This document shows, piece by piece, positions 53,043 through 64,000 of a DNA stretch of 64,000 nucleotides; the first letter of the stretch is position 1, and the number at the start of each line of letters is the position of its first letter. Origin of the DNA: Narthecium ossifragum. Taxonomy: Eukaryota > Streptophyta > Magnoliopsida > Dioscoreales > Nartheciaceae. The DNA lies in contig OY986969.1 of assembly GCA_963920575.1 (NCBI GenBank), positions 6,693,076-6,757,075 of the forward strand. The letters run 5' to 3'. The notes below the pieces were generated by a model. The model saw nothing but the letters and a program-made list of their open reading frames with translations, ran no database searches and had not been told where the DNA came from. A program made the translations under genes and the position numbers.

Positions 53043-53310
53043 GAGCATCTCCAACCGGTTGGCAATCATGCTCTATCTCTATAATAGAGCTCTATCTCTA
53101 TTATAGAGATAGAGCTACAGTATATTCACTGCAGCTCTATCTCCATATTAAAATGTATATTCACTGTAGCTCTATCTCTATAATAGAGCTCTATCATAGA
53201 GATAGAGCTACAGTATATTCACTGTAGCTCTATCTCTATATTATAATGTATATTCACTGTAGCTCTATCTCTATAATAGAGCTCTATTATAGAGATAGAG
53301 CTACAGTGAC
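53043..53310. mobile_element. Palindromic MITE-like repeat in the promoter region of gene 2
   Basis: It begins 'agagcatctccaaccggttgg'. It consists of three tandem ~85-bp units of 'ctatctctataatagagctct...agagatagagctacagtatattcactg'. A shorter version lies at the same place upstream of gene 1, so the insertion probably preceded the gene duplication and the copy number changed later. Confidence 0.65.
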
Positions 53311-53760
53311 ACATCAGTTCTCCAAATAGGCTGAAGGACGGTTTTAGCCCTTGATATTCTTTTATATTAAAATGGTTATATTTATCATAACTTATAATAT
53401 ACATGTTGAAATTTTATGAAACTAGTCTCATTGGAAAGATATCATCGATATCTTCGTTATCAGACCAATATTGAGTATTTTTTTAAAGCAAATATTTTAA
53501 TTTAATTTAATTTATAAAGTCATTTAATATATTATACCTTAAATTATACCTAAATCTTCAATCATTTCGATCGATCATTTTACATGATTAGATGTATTCT
53601 AAGAATTAATTTGACACTAATTTCGGTCGATCCCCGCCGGGGCGCTGCCCCAGACCTTGTTAAGTCTGCGTAGTGTGACATAGTCAAACCGACGACAGAA
53701 TCCAAGACATCAAATGCACAACAACAATATTAGTTTCGTTTTGAAGATATTCAATTCATC
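53311..53760. other. A/T-rich stretch, inverted relative of 48000-48355, no gene
   Basis: Segments such as 'catgttgaaattttatgaaactagtctcattg' and 'acaacaacaatattagt' recur inverted at 47980-48300. It is probably part of a repeat shared by both gene flanks. No coding region is seen. Confidence 0.45.
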
Positions 53761-56175
53761 TGTCACGCCTCGACCCAGAAAACTCATTCGGATCGCAGCG
53801 TGAGAGACCTAGACATGTTCAATTCATCTCTGCCGCATTTATATAACAAATATCATGATTAATTTAAACAATTTAGTCTGAGGTCAAAGCTGTAATTTCT
53901 AACAATGTACTGATGACCACAACTTAAATTTATACATCTAAATATAATACAAAGTTTACTGATACAAATTGATCCTCAAATAAACATGTATATATAATTA
54001 TCAAAATCCTTGAAGGCGCAAATTATACATTTATGTAATCTAGCAAAAGTAAACTGGACCCCAACTCCTCATACACCTCCAGAGGTCGACGCGCCGCCAA
54101 AAGCCTGTCCAGCTGATGCTATAGAAGAAGAGTCGGTGCATGCGCCTGCAAAACTCAGTTCATGTAGGAGTGAGTGATAAGCTCAGTAGGGTTTTATTTT
54201 ACGTCATACTGAAAAGAAGAAACAACAATAGTGCCGTTTCTCCGCCTAAGTCTAAGGTATGTCAAGGTTCCCATAAATCCCATCGATGCCCCAAGGGCTC
54301 CTGTCTTGAAATCTCTCTCTTGAACATGTTATCAAGAGACAGCGGAACAGTAACATGAAAGATCACCCTTACCCAAGCAGGATTCCTATGCTTGGGGATT
54401 CACGTCAGGAACACATCGACAACCATCCTTAGCACTAGGCCTTGGAGAATCGACACGACCTCTAAACATCGATAATAATAAACAGTTGTAGCCAACTATA
54501 CATTACCTTGATAACAAAGAAATTCTGACAATATGATCATATCCTATACCTTGCTATCCAGCCACGGTTCTAGAGCTAGATCCAAGCTGCATGAGCCCTC
54601 GGATCGACGACTGGCCCATCGCCCACACCTAACCTTGAATGATTCTAATATATACAATGCATGCACCTATACAAGCATCTAGTTTAGGTGTCACCATATG
54701 TCACGTCATCAATTAATAGTTCAACATGGAGTATATCTAGATTATACAACTCTCGACACAACTTCGACAACCAAGAATAACAAAATCTGGCATTACAACG
54801 GCACACCCCCTGCCAAATAAAAGGAAGTAATTTCATTTTACATAAACTAGGGCACACCTCCGGCCCATTTATTGTACACACTCGCAAGGGGCATGACTCC
54901 CTTGGTTCAACCACGAGCCTCACATAGGGCCTAGATATACACGATACATACATACATACACACACATACATACATTATACATACATACATACATACAGCA
55001 TGCTACTATTATAATATAATTCAAAATTTGCAAGAAACTTAGCAATTTGTTAAACATTACATAAACCTTGCATAAATATTTCAATTTTATGAAAAACTAG
55101 CATGAAAACACAATTCGTCGATACAAAGATCTTCTCCAAAAAACGGATCGAAAGACGCTTCGAAAACCACCAAAAGCAGTCAATAATACTCCATTCGTCA
55201 ACTTGGGATCGATCCCAATTGGTAAGGCAGAAATAGCTAGGTTGGGATCGATCCTAATTAGGTTGGGATCGATCCCAACTAGTAAGGCATAAAAAGCCTT
55301 ACTGACGTTTGAGTTGGGATCGATCCCAATTGGTCAGTCAGCTTCATACCAGTCTCGTTGCATGTCATGAGAAAAATGACCAAAAATCGTAAAACAATCA
55401 GAAAAATACAAAATAAGAGGAATTTGAAAGTAGACTCGGAGATGTACAACTTTTATGGAGAAATCAACCAAGACTATGCACGTACAGTGCTGCGATCGGG
55501 CTTAAACTAACTGGTTTAAGCCAAAAATAGGAATCCGAAAGAATCCGAGAAAATGTATTTTATTACCCAATTAAATCTCAATCAAATCCTATGACAGTTA
55601 TTAAACAAGCCCAGAGGAATAATCTAGTAAAGAGAAATCAACAAAATATCTAATCAAAACCTTAATGAACCCTAAACTTCAGTTTACGTATAGAAACCTA
55701 ACTCAAACGAGCTAAACCTTCACTAATCTCCCTTAATCCAACCTTAGATGGCCTCCGTTAGCCTTCCCCCTTGCCTCTAAGTCACCGGGAAGCTGTTCGG
55801 ACGTCTCTCGTCAGGAGAAGAAGAGAAGAGAAGGAGAGAAAGAAAGAAAGGAGAGAAGAAAGAGGGGAAAAGGAGGGTTTATATAGTAAAACTGAGATTT
55901 AATTTTGGTCGTCCATTTCAATCTTTTCCGATCGAGCTCCGATCTTCCGATCAAGAGCGCACCTAAGGCTCTAAATCAATCACATATATCAATTCAAGAC
56001 CGTGTGTGCACTACGCGGGTGTGAAACCGACCGACAATGCGTAATTTACCAAATTGCCCTCAAGGTCCAATACCAACAATGCGATCGACTGATCACACCC
56101 GACGTGAAAATAGGCCAGCAGGGCACGGCCCCCGACCTACGCGGTCAAGCCAAGTTAGAGGAGCATGTCCTCACA
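53761..56175 (-). repeat. LTR of family T, copy D
   Basis: A 2415-bp unit, TGTCACGCCTCGACCC to ATGTCCTCACA on the + strand. On its probable sense (minus) strand a TATATAAA box lies at 55885-55878. It contains (ACAT)n at 54941-54997 and four GGGATCGATCCC palindromes at 55205-55330. The flanking 5-mers tcatc (53756-53760) and gtatc (56176-56180) do not match well. So it may not be a clean solo LTR: gtatcag after the LTR could be a truncated tRNA-Met PBS, or just copia sequence. Confidence 0.7.
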
Positions 56176-59100
56176 GTATCAGTCTCAATACTCCTCCCGA
56201 TGCTTTTTTCTGAAACTCCAAGCATCATCCTTAGCATTTGAAACTCGTCTCTTGGAAGAGCTTTGGTGAAGATGTCAGCCACTTATTCTTCAGTTCTGCA
56301 AAACTTGAGTTCAACATCTCCTTTTGCTTCTACTTCTCTTAAGAAGTGATACTTGATTGCAATATGCTTAGTCCTGCTATGATAAACTGGATTTTTGGCC
56401 ATATATAGCAATAGCAGAGTTATTATCACAATAAATCTCCACAGGTTTTTCCTGCTTCACACACATGTCTTCAAGGATTATGCTCAACCAAATAGCTTGA
56501 TTGACAGCACCAGCTGCAACAACGTACTCAGCTTCTGCAATAGACTGAGCAAGAGTAGCTTGCTTCTTTGATCCCCAAGAAAACACTCCAGATCCAAGAT
56601 TAAAACAATACCCTGAAGTGCTTTACATATCAACTAATCTTGCCCAATCACTGTCAGTAAAACTAGTTAATTTCGAGTGGGAACAAGGTTTGAACCATAT
56701 GCCAAAATCCATAGTACCCTGCACATATCTAAGTACATGTTTAGCAGCACCAAAATGAACTTGATTGGGACTTTGCATAAATCTGGACAGCAAACTAGTA
56801 GCAAACATAATGTCTGGTCTTGTAGCTGATAGGTAAACAAACCACCAACTAAACTTCTGTAAGCTGAAGCATCTATCATCTTTGCCCATCATCTTTCTTT
56901 AGTTTTTCATTTGCAATTAGAGCTGCTTCCACTGATTTCCATCCGAACATGTTGAACTTCTTAAGAAGATCTTTTGCATACTTCCTTTGTGGTATAAAGA
57001 TGCCATTTTCTTGACAAACCTCCATTCCAAGAAAGTAGTGCATTAAACCCAAGTCACTCATTTCGAATGTCTTCATCATGTCTTGCTTGAATGCTGCTAT
57101 TTCTTTTGGATTATTTCCTATGACAATTAAATCAACTCATGCTTCTTTTGAAACCATGGCCATAAAAATATCTATCAATTCTTCCATACCAGGCTCGGGG
57201 TGCTTGTTTAAGCCCATATAGAGCCTTTTTCAACCGAAACACTTTCCCTTCTTCTCTTCCAAAGCCCTGTGGTTCATCAACATAGACTTCCTCTTCAAGA
57301 ACACCATTGAGAAACGCTGATTTGACATCAAGTTGAAAAATCTTTCAACTTTTCAGAGCTGCAAGCTACTGGTGCAAAAGTCTCGTTGTAGTCTATTCCA
57401 AGCTGCTGTGAATAGCCTTTTGCAACGAGTCTTGCTTTGCATTTCTTTAGCGAACCATCTGGGTTAAGTTTTCTTTTCAAAATCCACTTAACTCCAATGA
57501 TTTCTTTGCTATCAGGACATGTAACTAGCTCCCATGTATTGTTCTTATCAATCATTCTAATCTCCTCCTTCATTGCATCTACCCAGATTTTTTCTTTTGC
57601 AGATGCAGCATAATTTTCATGTTCCAAAGAAGTGAAATTACAGGGCTCATAGATTTCACTTAGAGGCCTTGGCCTTCTCGGTGGAGATTCAGGTGATGAA
57701 GTTTCCGATTCATCAAAGTTGATGTCAGATCTCTGATCTGAATTTGGAGTTGCTAGCAGATCTTCTTGAACTACATTTTCTATTCCTTCTTCGGTTTCTT
57801 CTCTTCCAGATACAAGAATGGGAGAATTAGAAATCCTTTCTTCTTCCCAGTTCCAAGTGGCATCTTCATCAAATTCAACATCTCTACTTGTAACCAGCCG
57901 CTTTGTTTTCAAGTTATAGATTCTATACCCCTTGGATTGAGAACAGTATCCAAGAAAAACACCATTCTTAGATTTTTCTTCTAACTTGTGCCTCTTTTGT
58001 AAAGGAACATGAATGTAACAGATACACCCAAAAACCTTTAGATAACTTGCAGTAGGCTTTTGACCACTCCAAGCCTCAATAGGAGTTCGATTAAGAATAG
58101 CTTTTGTTGGGCACCTGTTGAGAATATGAACTGCTATATTGACAGCTTCAGGCCAAAACAACTTTGGAAGGCCTTTGACCAACATCATTGATGTGGCCAT
58201 TTCCATTACAGTCCTATTCTTCCTCTCCGAGACTCCATTTTGTTGTGGAGTATAGGCTACTGTCAACTGATGCACCATCCCCTCTTTTTCACAAAACTCA
58301 TCAAGTTTTCTTGAGTTCAACTCTGTTCCTCTATCACTTCTCAAAGTTTTGATCTTGCTGCCATTTTGATTTTCAACCGACAGTTTGTATTTCTTGAAAA
58401 TTCCAAAGACTTCAGATTTCTCGTTGAAGAAATAAACCCAGGTCATTCTTGAAAAATCATCTATGAACAAGATGAAAACCCTATTTTAGCGGTGAGAAGG
58501 TGTCCTCATTGGTCCACACATGTCTGTATCTACCAATTCAAGAACAGATTTTGCTCTCCAAGCTTCATCAGTAGGAAAAGATCGTCGATGTTGCTTTCCT
58601 AACATACAATACATCCTTCACAAATGGACATATTTTGATGTATGAGAGGCAGATCACACATCATATTTTATTGATTCAACAATCTCAGTGCATTAAGGTT
58701 GTAATGTCCAAACCTTTGATGCCACAGAGATGTTTCATCAGTTTTGGTTATCATAGCTCTTGGGTAATGCCAGAAAATGGGAAAGTTCCTGCCATTTCCC
58801 ATTCTTAATTCAGCCACTTCTTGATTGTTCTTTAAATCATGAATAGTGCACAACTGTCCTTCAAAGTGCAAAGAGTATCCATTCTCCATCATCTGGCCAA
58901 CACTTAGAAGACTTTGATCAAGGCTTGGAACGAGTGGGACATCCTTGATTAATATGGTTCCCTTCTTGGTATCCATAGCAATCGTACCTTTCCCTTGTGC
59001 TTCCACCAGATCATCATTTCCCAGCTTGATTTTGACATTGAAATTTCTATTAATGTTTCAAAACAAGCTTGCATCTGGTGTCATGTAGTTGCTCCATCCA

Positions 59101-59980
59101 CTGTCAAGAAACCATTCCTTCTTCTGTTAATCAGCAATGGCTTGACAAGCAAAGAACAAATGCTCCTCCTTATCTTCTACAAAGTTGGCTTGTTGATTCA
59201 GCAGTCCTCCAAATGATTGGTCTTTTTGCAGACACCACGAGGTGGAAAGTCACCTTTAGCAGCAACCTTTTTCTGAGGGCCTTTTCCCTCATTTTGCTGG
59301 ACCTTTGAACTTCTTTTTTGAGTCCTTTTGCTTCTAGTTTTTCATATTGATCTTCAGCTGGAATGCATTTTCAAGAGAGCTTTCATTCCTTCTATCAATC
59401 ATTTGTTCATGAACTTGTAATGAGCCCATTAACTCACTGACAGTTGAGGTTGAAAGATCCCTAGTTTCTTCGATTGCAGCAACCACATAATCATATTTTT
59501 CTGTCAAGCAATTCAACATCTTCTGAACAATTCTTTCATAAGATATGTCTTCTCCATAAGTACGCATCTGATTTACAACTTCAATGAGTCTAGAGCAATA
59601 ATCATTCGCATTCTCAGATTCTTTCATCTTGAGATTTTCAAGTTCTCAACGCAGTCCTTGAAGCTTGATTGCCTTGACTTTGGTATTTCCTTGAAATTCT
59701 TGTTGCAAAATATCCCAGGTCTTCTTTGAAGTTGTGGCTCTCATCAACCTCGGAAAGATGGATTCACTTACAGCTTGTTGCAGAGTGAGTAATTCCTTGG
59801 CATCTTTTTGCTTGTCTAACTTGCTTTGGGTCGAATCGGAGGATTTCTCTGCATCCTTGCCATTAGCAGGTGTAGAAGCTCCACTTTCAACAACATCCCA
59901 AATATCAAGTGACAAAAAAAGAGACTTCATCTTGATACTCCAATAATCATAATTTTCTCCCTCGTGAAAAGGACAAAGCA
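56176..59980 (-). mobile_element. Decayed Ty1/copia retrotransposon, LTRs missing
   Basis: The minus-strand order is gag (60023-59334), protease region (59333-59007), GAG-pre-integrase, integrase, RT and RNase H (59006-56190). IN lies before RT, as in Ty1/copia. No LTR, PBS or PPT was found at either end. The left end abuts the family-T LTR D and the right end runs into a copia fragment in opposite orientation. The element was truncated by later rearrangement. Confidence 0.85.
56190..59006 (-). pseudogene. Copia pol: GAG-pre-integrase, integrase, RT, RNase H, broken
   Basis: GAG-pre-integrase ends SLWHQRFGHYNLNALRLL (58668). Integrase shows FIDDFSRMTWVYFF, LRSDRGTELNS and YTPQQNGVSERKNRT, the three acidic catalytic positions (D, D, E). 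RT follows, with WVDAMKEEIRMIDKNNTW, KARLVAKGYSQQLGIDYNET and later DLGLMHYFLGMEV. RNase H has [10 protein letters not shown] and SIAEAEYVVAAGAVNQAIW. Frames switch between 59006 and 58470, near 57330, and between 57079 and 56892. Stops break the region between. The end near 56200 retains LPRDEFQMLRMMLG before the LTR junction. No intact polyprotein is encoded. The clade is probably Tork-like, by texture only. Confidence 0.88.
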
Positions 59981-60023
59981 CCTCCCGAAGATGTTCACAC
60001 ATCTCCTGAAGAGGTTCACACAC
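59334..60023 (-). pseudogene. Copia gag (UBN2-type), broken
   Basis: Reads HEGENYDYWSIKMKSLFLSLD, IWDVVESG, TTSKKTWDILQQEFQGNTKV, then DYCSRLIEVVNQMRTYGEDI and VSELMGSLQVHEQMI. This is the gag (UBN2/DUF4219-like) order of plant copia elements. One stop separates 60023-59646 from 59627-59334 in the same frame. The zinc knuckle is not evident. The N-terminal ~17 residues of the open frame (MCEPLQEMCEHLREVL) come from the adjoining copia fragment read backwards, so the true gag start has been lost. Confidence 0.82.
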
Positions 60024-60432
60024 CTCCTGAAGAGGTTAGTTACTTCAAAATGATGAGATCTCGATAAATTGTGTGCACACTGAGAAAAGGTGGAATAGAA
60101 ATAATATGGTTATTAATAACATATTTGCATATGTAGTTGCTCCTGGAATTATTAGAAGTAATGAAGAGCTTGAACCAAAGACCGATGAAGAGTGTCAACG
60201 TAGAGTTGATTGGCCAAAATAGAATGAAGCTATTCAAGCTGAATTAAACCAACTGGCAAAACGAAATATTTTTGGACCTGTAGTCTAGACACCATAAGAT
60301 GTCATGCCAGTGGGATACAAATGGGTATTTGTGAGCAAGCAAAATAAGAATGATGAAATAGTACGATATAAGGCTTGTCTTGTAGCACCAGGTTTCTCAC
60401 AGAAACTTGGTATAGATTACGAGGAGACGTAC
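59985..60432 (+). pseudogene. Ty1/copia pol fragment (start of RT), opposite orientation
   Basis: On the + strand: EEVHTPPEEVSYF, then IFAYVVAPGIIRSNEELEP, RVDWPK, NEAIQAELNQLAKRNIFGP and VGYKWVFVSKQNKNDEIVR, ending KACLVAPGFSQKLGIDYEETY. This is the linker and RT N terminus of a different copia element. It has frame changes and stops near 60223, 60287 and 60297. It is cut at 60432 by a family-T LTR that starts at once (TGTCACACC). Confidence 0.8.
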
Positions 60433-62990
60433 TGTCACACCCCGACCCAGAAAACCCATCCGATCCAGGGCGTGAGGCGACTAAACCTATTTCTAAAATC
60501 GAACGGCGAGAGCTTCCCCTGTATTTCCTCAATTTGAACCCTTTGCATATTACTATTTCACCACAAATTTAACACAATAATTATAACAATTCTAAATTCA
60601 ACATAAATTCAATTCTACTATCATCATTTCACTAACTGACACAGGTTCTTGTACAACATCTATTTATACAACAATTCCACCAACCCTCATTGCATAATTT
60701 AATACGGACAATCAAATCCTCGAAGAGGAAAATTATACATTTAATACAACTACAATTATACAACTATTAACAAACGAGGAAACTTAACGATCATCAAGTA
60801 CTCCTTGAAACTCCAAGTCCGTGATCACCTCGAGAATGACACACCAACGCTCAGAAGATCACCTGAAAGGAAAGAACTGCATCCACCTACATCGCCGATT
60901 CAGGTCAGCTAGGAGTAAGTAACAAAGCTCAGTAGGGTTCTACGCTATTCTACCGCACACTGAAGGGAGGAAAACAACAACTGTATTGTCTCTCCGCCTA
61001 AGTCTAAGGAATGCCAATGGTCTCATAACCCTATCGATGTCCCAAGGGCTCCTATCATGAAACCTCTCTCATGAACATGTTACCAGGAGGCCACGAAACA
61101 GTAACATGCATGATCACCCTTACCCAAGCAGGATTCCCATGCCTTGGGGACCCACGTCGGGAACGCATCGACATCCATCCTTAGCACTCGGCCTTGGAGA
61201 AACAACATGACATCTAAACCTCAAACAATATAATATTCCAGTCCGACTACCTAATAATCCTCGAATGATATCAAACATAATCATTGATGGCAATCACGTC
61301 CTAATCCTCGACTACTCAAACCCCAGTTGTCATGCCCCGACCCAGAAAACCCATCCAGATCGAGGCGTGAGCCACCTAAACCTGTTTACATCATCAATTG
61401 GCGCACAAATATATAACTGCTATGAATTTAAAACATCTAGTTCTCATGTTTATACTGGTAAGGCAAACGTCATAACATACGCACTGAGCCAGATATACGT
61501 TGATGAGATTGTCAGATTGCACGGCATTCCAGAGTCCATAGTGTCAGATCGAGACCCCAAGTTCACTGGTAGATTTTGGGAAGGATTCCAACAGTCCATA
61601 GGTACCTTGGAGACTATTGTTTCGTATTTGAGGACAATTGTATAACTTGAAATTTGATATTAATGTGGAATGATGTTTATTCGAATGTTTAAATTGGGTT
61701 ATAATAACGATAGTAGTTGTGAATCTAAATTTATGCCATCTTGATCAAGTATTTAAATTTATCGTGCAATATCGAAATTGTACAGGTTCCTTGTGTAAGA
61801 ATTATAGAGGAGACTCTGTCAAAATTTTTGCACCCATTGATGATTTAACATGTTTAGGTTGCTCACTCCCCGATCTGGATGGGTTTTCTGGGTCGGGGCG
61901 TGCCACCGGTCCTAGGGCTAGATCCGGGCTACCCGAGAACCCCGGATAGACGATTGAATCCATCGCCTATGACCTAACCTGATGCTACTAATGCAATCAA
62001 ATGCATGCAATGCTTACACGCACATCAAGAGGAATTCAGATATGCAACAATATGACATCACAACATACAGGGCTAGACATAGCCTACAGCTTTTCAAAGG
62101 GTAAACATAGCAAAGGGTCTAAAGCAGTTACAGATCTATCTACCACCATAATGGCAACGCAGGCTGTAACCAAACATCTCAATTTAAATTTCGGCATTAC
62201 GACGGCATCCACAGCCGTCAACCGTAATTTATACAACGGGATACAACCCCGACCAAACAACACACAATAGTCACAAATACACATTGACTATGGCAAACTC
62301 TCGGCCCAATCAATTATCTAAACATCTCAAGGGGCATAACTCCATTGGTTCAACCACAAGCCTCACGTAGCGCTTAGAGTATACAATACAATATAAATAG
62401 GCATGACATGCAATTTATTGCTAATTGAACAAGGATAATTCATAACTAACTAATCATGTAAAAGGTCAACCAATAAGTCATCTAAAAACCACCAATTAGA
62501 ACATGCTAACTTTTGAGATCACTAGGAACACTAATTGCATGTATCTCGAAGACTTACACAAAGTAAAAGATCGAAAATTCTCTTAAAAGCCAAATTTCGG
62601 ATTTCTACATTAAACTCTAGTTAGAGGCGATGAAATCTTATCAATTCGACGTCCAAACGATGCCGAATCTTAAATTAAACTTGGGCAGATATTGGTTAAC
62701 ATGCGAGGAACATTTCCACCAAGAATTGGAACTAATTGATGTCTAATTTCTACTTAATTAACTTACTAATTTCACAAATCCAGTTTCATAGCAGTTCCGT
62801 AGAAAAATCAATAAAACTCTTATATAACTCCAAAAATTATGAAACAGGCGGTGATTGAAAGTAGATTCAAAGATCTACATCTTTCATCTTGAAAATGTCT
62901 TGAGAATCCTTAGGGAATAGCACCAGCTTCGAGAAGAAGCTGGTTGGATGCTAAGGCTAGAGGCCGAAAACCAAAATCCGGGAAGAGCTT
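60433..62990 (-). repeat. LTR of family T, copy C, interrupted and without visible end
   Basis: Starts TGTCACACCCCGACCC right after cgtac (60428-60432). Blocks typical of copies A and D follow in order: gtaagtaacaaagctcagtagggtt, aatctctcat..., gctagatccgggct, the 'ggggcataactcc' block and 'gatgaaatctt'. The 578-bp unit 61328-61905 is inserted in it. From about 62990 the sequence no longer resembles copy A, and no CCTCACA end or second cgtac was found before the window ends. Confidence 0.65.
61328..61905. mobile_element. Unit with inverted LTR ends and a chimeric gypsy pol fragment
   Basis: The left end starts TGTCATGCCCCGACCC and the right end is ...GGGTCGGGGCGTGCCA, its inverse. The inverted repeats run ~85 bp at roughly 85-90% identity and are the U5 end of family T facing outward on both sides. 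The flanks are ccagt (61323-61327) and ccggt (61906-61910), a 5-bp TSD with one mismatch. Homologous LTR copies A and D have no insertion here. The interior (+) encodes [16 protein letters not shown] (RNase H end) joined to [20 protein letters not shown] and [15 protein letters not shown] (integrase core), with the zinc-binding domain missing between. Confidence 0.75.
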
Positions 62991-64000
62991 TGATCAAAGC
63001 TTGATCAAAGCATCCCAAGGTGTGCTTGAACCTTACTCAGATGAGATCTGAGCTCAGGGAAGCAAGATAGAACAGAAATCCCCAAAGAAATCCGATTGAA
63101 ACCCTCTGTTAAAACAAAAATCATGCATATCATGTCGTTAATCGACGAAGGGCAAAAAGGTCAAAATAGTTTAACATCAAGAATCAGGAGATTGTGGTTT
63201 AGTACAACTTCTTCGAACTTTGCTCGAACAGAAGTGTCGAAGCTGTTGAGATTGGATGAGAAAAGAAATAAAATAGATAAAATAGAGGGAAATTGAAGAT
63301 GATAAACTATGGTTGAACTACTCCTATGAGTAATAGATCTACTCCTATGAATGGAATTATGATAGTACTACTATAAATGAAGAACTGGTTGCAGGAATTT
63401 AAAAGGAATAAAAGTTTCATTGCTGAATTTAAAAGGCTACATTGTAAATAGACCTAAGTCTACTGATACATACTAAAAGATAGATAAAGTGGCTTTTGCT
63501 CTTGATTTCGGGGGAGATTTTTCTTCATGCTCTAGGCCTTTTATAGAGTTTCTGGTAACCACTTTAGAACCACCCACTACGCTGCAACTGTTGCTTTGAA
63601 AATGGAAACCACCAGAACTGCTTCATAATTGATTGAAACTGCCACTAATTAACATCTCATGTCTTCCGCTATAATTTGGTCAATGATAACCTTAGAATCT
63701 GGAAACACTCTGAACATGAAAGTTGTAACTCTTCAACTTATCTTTCCAACGGTACTATAAACGTCTAATTTGGGCATTGAATGAGAAAGTTATGGCTGAA
63801 ACAATCAGACTACATAAATTACTAATCTGGTCGATTAGCCAAATATGGACGATGACATCGGCCATTTTGGACGATGACATTTAGATGTCGGCCATTATTT
63901 ACTATTTTACCACTGGGTATTTCGACTACCAGTTTGACACAGTAAGCGATGGAATTGGAAGATCTCGTCAACATGAAAGTTGTAGATATTTTCGTCCTCT
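62991..64000. other. End of window: unrecognised repeat, no gene
   Basis: A/T-rich with 'ctactcctatga' and 'agtactactata' motifs near 63310-63380, and phrases typical of LTR U3 regions (agttgtaactcttcaactta, aacatgaaagttgtagat). Short open frames have no family resemblance. It is probably another LTR inserted in copy C that continues beyond the window. Confidence 0.4.

Noticed and set aside
53761..62990. Idea that LTR copies D and C flank one full-length family-T element
   Set aside because: The space between them holds only copia sequence in two orientations, with no PBS/PPT pair or gypsy pol. I kept them separate but list the possibility as a finding.
1..64000. CRISPR arrays, operons, riboswitches, rRNA or intact tRNA genes
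   Set aside because: No spaced direct repeats of CRISPR type, no bacterial gene layout and no tRNA cloverleaf were seen. The window is plant nuclear DNA.

Overview
This window is nuclear DNA from a flowering plant with a transposon-rich genome. The evidence is spliced genes with consensus GT..AG introns, plant-type AIG1 GTPases, plant LINE, Ty1/copia and Ty3/gypsy clades, MULE and hAT MITEs, and solo LTRs. I cannot name the species. No rRNA gene, intact tRNA gene, organellar block, bacterial operon or CRISPR array is visible.

Host genes. Two head-to-tail AIG1/GIMAP-like GTPase genes (plant IAN family) lie on the minus strand. The right gene (48635-52484) is compact, with five coding exons and 341 aa. 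The left gene (25493-46313) has the same exon plan and 366 aa, but transposons have stretched its introns to about 20 kb. Every exon junction I placed keeps the reading frame. Both genes have a leader intron in the 5' UTR. The paralogues end differently: a hydrophobic tail in the left gene and a Cys-His-Ile-Leu end in the right gene.

Layout. 1-4966: 3' part of an Athila-type element with a broken ORF and its 3' LTR. 4984-6543: solo LTR with TSD. 7072-13342: degenerate L1-type LINE (minus strand) inside an older repeat. 13505-21872: an old LTR split by a non-autonomous LTR retrotransposon (13717-21321), whose 3' LTR was itself split by two solo LTRs. 21878-24509: solo LTR of a long Tekay-like family (LTR family T). 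25493-46313: AIG1 gene 1, with a hAT foldback MITE, a hAT-like repeat and a chromodomain Ty3/gypsy element in intron 4. Intron 2 holds a triple nest (MITE, then hAT, then solo LTR) and another hAT; intron 1 holds a MULE-MITE and a Pack-MULE; the leader intron holds a MULE-MITE. 48635-52900: AIG1 gene 2. 53761-64000: more family-T LTRs, a decayed Ty1/copia element, a copia fragment in opposite orientation, and an unusual 578-bp unit (61328-61905) bounded by inverted LTR ends and carrying a chimeric gypsy pol fragment.

No biochemical pathway links these parts. The biological story is a small immune-type GTPase cluster and the transposon history written around and into it. Several insertions can be proved inside the window, because a sister LTR or the paralogous gene preserves the empty site.
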